Shown: positions 60,518 through 64,000 of the stretch, in pieces | Position numbering within the stretch: the first letter of the stretch is position 1 | Layout of the letters: the number at the start of each line of letters is the position of its first letter | The notes under the pieces: generated by a model | The model's database searches: none | Told to the model about the DNA's origin: nothing | Seen by the model: the letters and a program-made list of their open reading frames with translations, nothing else | Translations under genes and position numbers: made by a program | NCBI GenBank assembly: GCA_937903135.1 | Contig: CALDAH010000016.1 | Span: 1 to 64,000 of the forward strand | Direction of reading: 5' to 3' | DNA from: an uncultured Alphaproteobacteria bacterium | GTDB taxonomy: Bacteria; Pseudomonadota; Alphaproteobacteria; Rs-D84 | DNA: 64,000 nucleotides

Positions 60518-61765
60518 ATGGTAAAAATGCAAGCAGAAAATAATAAAAACAATATTAAAACGCTTTCTATGGGCTGTCGGCTGAATGCGTTGGAATCGGA
60601 AAAGATTCAAAAAATGCTATCGGGCCATATTAATACAGCGATTATAGTTAATACATGCGCCGTTACAGCCGAAGCCGAACGGCAATCCGGTCAATCCATC
60701 CGACGTATCGCCCGGGAAAATCCAAACGCCCCGATATTCGTAACAGGATGCGCGGCAACACGCAATCCGGTGCTTTTTGGTCAGATTCCAAATACTTTTG
60801 TTATTCATAACCGGGATAAAATGAATATATCTGCGTATATTACCGCGATGCAGAATTCGCCGTGCGGCATCACAAATCCGATGATTGAAAAGTTTAATAA
60901 TACCGATACAGTTCTGTCAAAGCGTTTTGTTCAGGTTCAAAATGGTTGTAACCATAAATGCGCATATTGCGTAACGCGTCTGTTGCGTGGGCCGGGGGTA
61001 TCGTTTGAATATAATGATATTTTATCCGACGTTCGCGATGCCGTAAAATCCGGGTTTTACGAGATTGTCCTGACCGGGGTTGATATTGCCAGCTATGCAC
61101 GTGATGGGATGCTGATATCGGACGTTTGCAAGTGCCTGCTGCGCGACGTGCCGGAAATTCAACGCCTGCGCCTGTCATCAATGGATCCGGCATCGCCCGA
61201 GATTTTTAAGATAATAGATCTAATGCACAGCGATGCGCGTATGATGCCGCATATGCACCTGTCTATGCAATCGGGGTCGGATACGGTTCTGGGTGCGATG
61301 GGGCGGCGACACAATGGCGAAACCGTTCGTCGCATCGTCCGTGCCGCCGGTGAAAATATAACGTTTAGCTGGGATATAATCTGTGGATTCCCGGGCGAAA
61401 GCGACCAGCTGTTCGCCGAAACTTTGGCCCTGGTGCGTGATACACGCCCGATTAAGATTCATGCGTTTCCATTTTCGCCCCGCCCCGGAACGCCGGCCGC
61501 CGATATGCCCGGTCAAAACGATCGTTCCGTATCCAAGCACCGCGGGCACGAGATTACGGGCATTGCCGATGAAAACATGTCGGATTTTATGAATCGCTGC
61601 GTTAACGCCACGGCCCAGATACTGGTTGAGGAAAATAATATCGCCCGTGATCCACACGATATTCCGGTAAAAATCACTGGTGATAAAATCGCCGCTAAAA
61701 CGATCTGTGATGTTTATATCAGCGGCATTGAAAATAACATGTTCATCGGGCATATTGTGAAATAG
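60518..61765 (+). CDS. mtaB: tRNA t6A37 methylthiotransferase MtaB
   Basis: A radical-SAM enzyme that adds a methylthio group to t6A37. The N-terminal MTTase domain has the three cluster Cys in M-G-C-R-L-N, N-T-C-A-V-T and G-C-A-A; the radical-SAM motif C-N-H-K-C-A-Y-C lies near residue 142; a C-terminal TRAM-like region follows. M-G-C-R-L-N and N-T-C-A-V-T distinguish MtaB from MiaB. The 415-residue length is typical. Works after TsaD/TsaB, also encoded here. Confidence 0.92.
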   Translation: MVKMQAENNKNNIKTLSMGCRLNALESEKIQKMLSGHINTAIIVNTCAVTAEAERQSGQSIRRIARENPNAPIFVTGCAATRNPVLFGQIPNTFVIHNRDKMNISAYITAMQNSPCGITNPMIEKFNNTDTVLSKRFVQVQNGCNHKCAYCVTRLLRGPGVSFEYNDILSDVRDAVKSGFYEIVLTGVDIASYARDGMLISDVCKCLLRDVPEIQRLRLSSMDPASPEIFKIIDLMHSDARMMPHMHLSMQSGSDTVLGAMGRRHNGETVRRIVRAAGENITFSWDIICGFPGESDQLFAETLALVRDTRPIKIHAFPFSPRPGTPAADMPGQNDRSVSKHRGHEITGIADENMSDFMNRCVNATAQILVEENNIARDPHDIPVKITGDKIAAKTICDVYISGIENNMFIGHIVK

Positions 61766-61857
61766 CAATATAAAATACTGCGCTGATTACAACGGGGTAT
61801 TTTTTATGTAAAAAATATATTGGCAATCGGGATTTATATTGCTATTATCTTTATGCT

Positions 61858-63036
61858 ATGAAAAAGAAAATATTTACCCTGCTATTATTAATAATTACAA
61901 CGTCGGCGCATGCTGATTTTTCCACCCGGGCGCGTTCGGCATTCTTGGTTGACTATGATTCCGGTGCGGAAATTGTTGCGAAAAACGCGGATACATTAAT
62001 GCCGCCATCGTCAATGATTAAGCTAATGACACTGGCCGTATTGTTTGACGAGATTAAGGCCGGACGTTTAACGATGGATGACCGACTGCCGGTTAGTGAA
62101 AATGCCGACTATAACGATCCTAAATGGTATCCGGCCAGCAAGATTTGCCTGATCGCGGGTCAAACGCTGTCTGTGCGTGATGCGATTCTGGGACTGATTG
62201 TTTTATCGGGCGGCGACGCGTCGGTGGTTGTTGCGGAAAAACTTGCCGGGTCCGAGATTGCGTTTACCGATCTAATGACGAAAAAGGCGCGATCTATTGG
62301 AATGCCAAAATCCACATTTGGGAATGCGAGTGGCCTGCCCGATCCGAATAATTTAATGACCAGTCGCGAACTGGCAACACTTGCGTCGCACGTTATATCT
62401 GAATTTCCGGATATTTACCCGATGTTTGCGACAAAACGCTTTGAATTCGGGGAACATAAAACCGATTGGTGTCGCGATTGGGGGCGAACCCATACGGTTA
62501 ACTATAACAAACTGCTATTTATTATGCCGGGCGCAGATGGTTTAAAGACCGGCCATACCGACGACGGCGGATACGGCATGGTCGCAAGCAGCGTTGTTGG
62601 CGGACGCCGACTGGTTGCGGTATTAAACGGCTTTAACGGCAAGGGTCACGATGCCCTGGCGGCCGAGATGAAAAAATTATTAAACCACGGGTATGCGACC
62701 ACTACTAATAAGGTTTTCTATCGTCCGGGCGATAAAATTGCCAAGATTCCGGTATGGTACGGGCGCGTACCGTTCGCGATTGCAACAATTGAAAAACCGT
62801 TTGCGGTAACACTGCCGAAATCGGCGGGGCTGGCCGGGATTCGTGTTCTGGCGCGGTATGACGATCCGGTTCGCGCACCGGTTAATGCGGGTGATACAAT
62901 CGGGGAAATTATTGCCGAACAAAACGGACGCGTTATTGCACGCGCACCGCTGATTGCAAAGGAACGGGTGGCCAAGACTCAATTCTTTGGCCGCGTGATT
63001 AAAAACATAAAAGTAATATTCGGGGGACGCGGATAA
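61858..63036 (+). CDS. dacA: D-alanyl-D-alanine carboxypeptidase (PBP5 family)
   Basis: A periplasmic penicillin-binding protein trimming peptidoglycan stem peptides. The signal peptide (cleavage near A-H-A-D, residue 20), S-M-I-K near residue 52 and K-T-G near residue 228 are normal. The SXN motif is S-G-G-D rather than S-G-N-D (near residue 120), an unusual replacement of a catalytic-site Asn. The C-terminal domain and amphipathic tail are present; total 392 residues. It overlaps holB by one base. Confidence 0.9.
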   Translation: MKKKIFTLLLLIITTSAHADFSTRARSAFLVDYDSGAEIVAKNADTLMPPSSMIKLMTLAVLFDEIKAGRLTMDDRLPVSENADYNDPKWYPASKICLIAGQTLSVRDAILGLIVLSGGDASVVVAEKLAGSEIAFTDLMTKKARSIGMPKSTFGNASGLPDPNNLMTSRELATLASHVISEFPDIYPMFATKRFEFGEHKTDWCRDWGRTHTVNYNKLLFIMPGADGLKTGHTDDGGYGMVASSVVGGRRLVAVLNGFNGKGHDALAAEMKKLLNHGYATTTNKVFYRPGDKIAKIPVWYGRVPFAIATIEKPFAVTLPKSAGLAGIRVLARYDDPVRAPVNAGDTIGEIIAEQNGRVIARAPLIAKERVAKTQFFGRVIKNIKVIFGGRG

Positions 63037-63938
63037 TGGCAGCGCGAAAGCAGGCAAATTCATATAATTTCCCTGACCCGATAGATAACGATACACTAAT
63101 CGGCCATGCGGATACCATCGGGACGTTTATGAACGCATGGGAAATGCGCGATACACACCCGGTTCACCCCGTATGGATGCTGACCGGCCCACGTGGAATT
63201 GGCAAGGCAACACTGGCATATAAAATCGCCCGAAATGTTTACGGGAATGTCGGCGATTTCTTTATAATTGATTTGGCCCGAAATATTGACAAGGATGGAA
63301 AATCCAAACCCGACGGCAAGGTTATATCCGTATACACCATCCGGGCAATGATCGAACGGATGCAGATGTCATCTATGTCGGGCGAATGGCGCGTTGTTTT
63401 AATTGATTCCATTGACGAGCTGAATACCGCCGCATCCAATGCAATATTAAAACTGCTGGAAGAACCGCCGGCAAAAACACTGTTTTTATTAATTGTTCAT
63501 CAGCTGGCGAATGTTTTACCGACCGTTCGTTCCCGTGCCCGCGTTGAAAAAATGCGACCGCTGACGATTTCAAACCTGCGCGATCTGTGTGCAAAATTTA
63601 TCCCGGACGAAGATATCAGCACCGATACACTGCGACTGGCGAATGGCAGTTTCGGTAAAATCGCTAACTTAAAAAAATCCGGCGGCGATCAGATTTATGC
63701 AGAACTAATCGCGTTATTACAAAACGACCGCAGTACGCAATCCGATATAATGGCAATGGCGAAAAAGATTGCCCCATGCCCTGAATTGCACGGGATACTG
63801 CTGGATGCGATCGCGTCATTTGGGATTGCAGAAATCTATCCGATGGCCACGCACGCAATTGCGGATATAAATACCGTATACCTTGAACCGGAAATTGCGA
63901 TATTTAAAATTATCAACGAAATAAAAAAATGTTTATAG
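63036..63938 (+). CDS. holB: DNA polymerase III delta-prime subunit
   Basis: A clamp-loader subunit of the replisome. Walker A-like G-P-R-G-I-G-K-A-T near residue 51, the Walker B/SRC region around S-R-A-R near residue 166, and D-S-I-D-E-L-N near residue 125 follow the delta-prime pattern. At 300 residues it is somewhat short. It starts at the dacA stop (ATG overlap), and the next gene starts within its last codons, so dacA-holB-tatD form one transcript. Confidence 0.9.
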   Translation: MAARKQANSYNFPDPIDNDTLIGHADTIGTFMNAWEMRDTHPVHPVWMLTGPRGIGKATLAYKIARNVYGNVGDFFIIDLARNIDKDGKSKPDGKVISVYTIRAMIERMQMSSMSGEWRVVLIDSIDELNTAASNAILKLLEEPPAKTLFLLIVHQLANVLPTVRSRARVEKMRPLTISNLRDLCAKFIPDEDISTDTLRLANGSFGKIANLKKSGGDQIYAELIALLQNDRSTQSDIMAMAKKIAPCPELHGILLDAIASFGIAEIYPMATHAIADINTVYLEPEIAIFKIINEIKKCL

Positions 63939-64000
63939 ACACACACTGTCATTTAACCGACAATTTTCGCGCGGGGGACATAGACGCCGTTTTATCACGC
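63929..64000 (+). CDS. tatD: TatD family hydrolase, 3' end outside window
   Basis: Only the first 24 codons are visible. They read M-F-I-D-T-H-C-H-L-T, the metal-binding start of TatD-type DNases (D-x-H-x-H-L). It overlaps holB by ten bases. In many Alphaproteobacteria tatD lies after holB, often with metG between; metG is absent here. Confidence 0.8.
   Translation, partial: MFIDTHCHLTDNFRAGDIDAVLSR

Overview
This 64 kb window reads as a contiguous, gene-dense chromosomal piece of an uncultured alphaproteobacterium, probably a small-genome, host- or gut-associated lineage. The class assignment rests on several signals: a circularly permuted (two-piece) tmRNA gene at 39121-39445, a TrcR/DUF1013 cell-cycle regulator, a DUF2155 secreted protein, an AddA-type recombination nuclease, and heat-shock promoters of the alphaproteobacterial CTTG-N17-CYTAT type. 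By eye the GC content is a little over 40 percent. No rRNA, CRISPR array, insertion sequence or complete prophage was seen. The lineage below class level is inference.

Layout. 1-2640: two Cys-containing extracytoplasmic proteins of unknown function. 2644-4696: XRE regulator divergent from gpmI. 4757-5673: a structured leader RNA and a secreted Cys-rich protein. 5683-9557: tadA, rsmD, rplY, dnaK. 9639-13570: phosphofructokinase, a LysM protein, tRNA-Gly, glutamate dehydrogenase. 13580-18262: ribosomal/tRNA-modification operon rpsP-rimM-trmD-rplS (with two extra small genes), then DUF2155, a small membrane protein and tsaD. 18357-21751: a pair of putative Cys/His/Asp enzymes, xseA, then a second copy of the structured leader RNA before two secreted proteins. 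21763-28573: recN, a split addA and a membrane coiled-coil protein. 28638-36678: two glycosyltransferases, an atypical tmk, rpoD, trcR, cysS and another secreted protein. 36873-45096: tRNA-Ser, rubrerythrin, obgE, tmRNA, a Lon protein without its peptidase domain, tsaB-rimI-radC and a Pif1-like helicase. 45200-50061: tRNA-Met and a 1544-residue Cys-rich surface protein. 50098-58737: flavoprotein, alpha/beta hydrolase, an mla-type lipid-transport operon, a kinase-fold protein, a Tat-exported amidase and a lipoprotein. 58867-64000: tRNA-Arg, a phage-type lysozyme, tRNA-Ser, rpoZ, mtaB, dacA, holB and the start of tatD.

How the parts fit. Most genes are conserved housekeeping: translation, tRNA modification (tsaD, tsaB and mtaB belong to the t6A/ms2t6A pathway), DNA repair (recN, addA, xseA, radC), envelope maintenance (mla, amiC, dacA) and central carbon/nitrogen metabolism. 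Interleaved is a lineage-specific layer of secreted, Cys-rich, low-homology proteins, several sharing a C-terminal motif, plus one very large repeat protein with eukaryote-like Cys-rich stretches.

The strongest leads for something undescribed are: (i) twin leader RNAs at 4757-5037 and 20687-20993 with the same promoter, the same three-way-junction architecture, covarying 10-bp helices, an overlapping terminator and possible ribosome-site sequestration; (ii) a peptidase-less Lon kept under an apparent heat-shock promoter with almost no 5' untranslated region; (iii) AddA split into separate helicase and nuclease genes; (iv) the family of secreted proteins with a common C-terminal D-x-x-G-T-Y motif.
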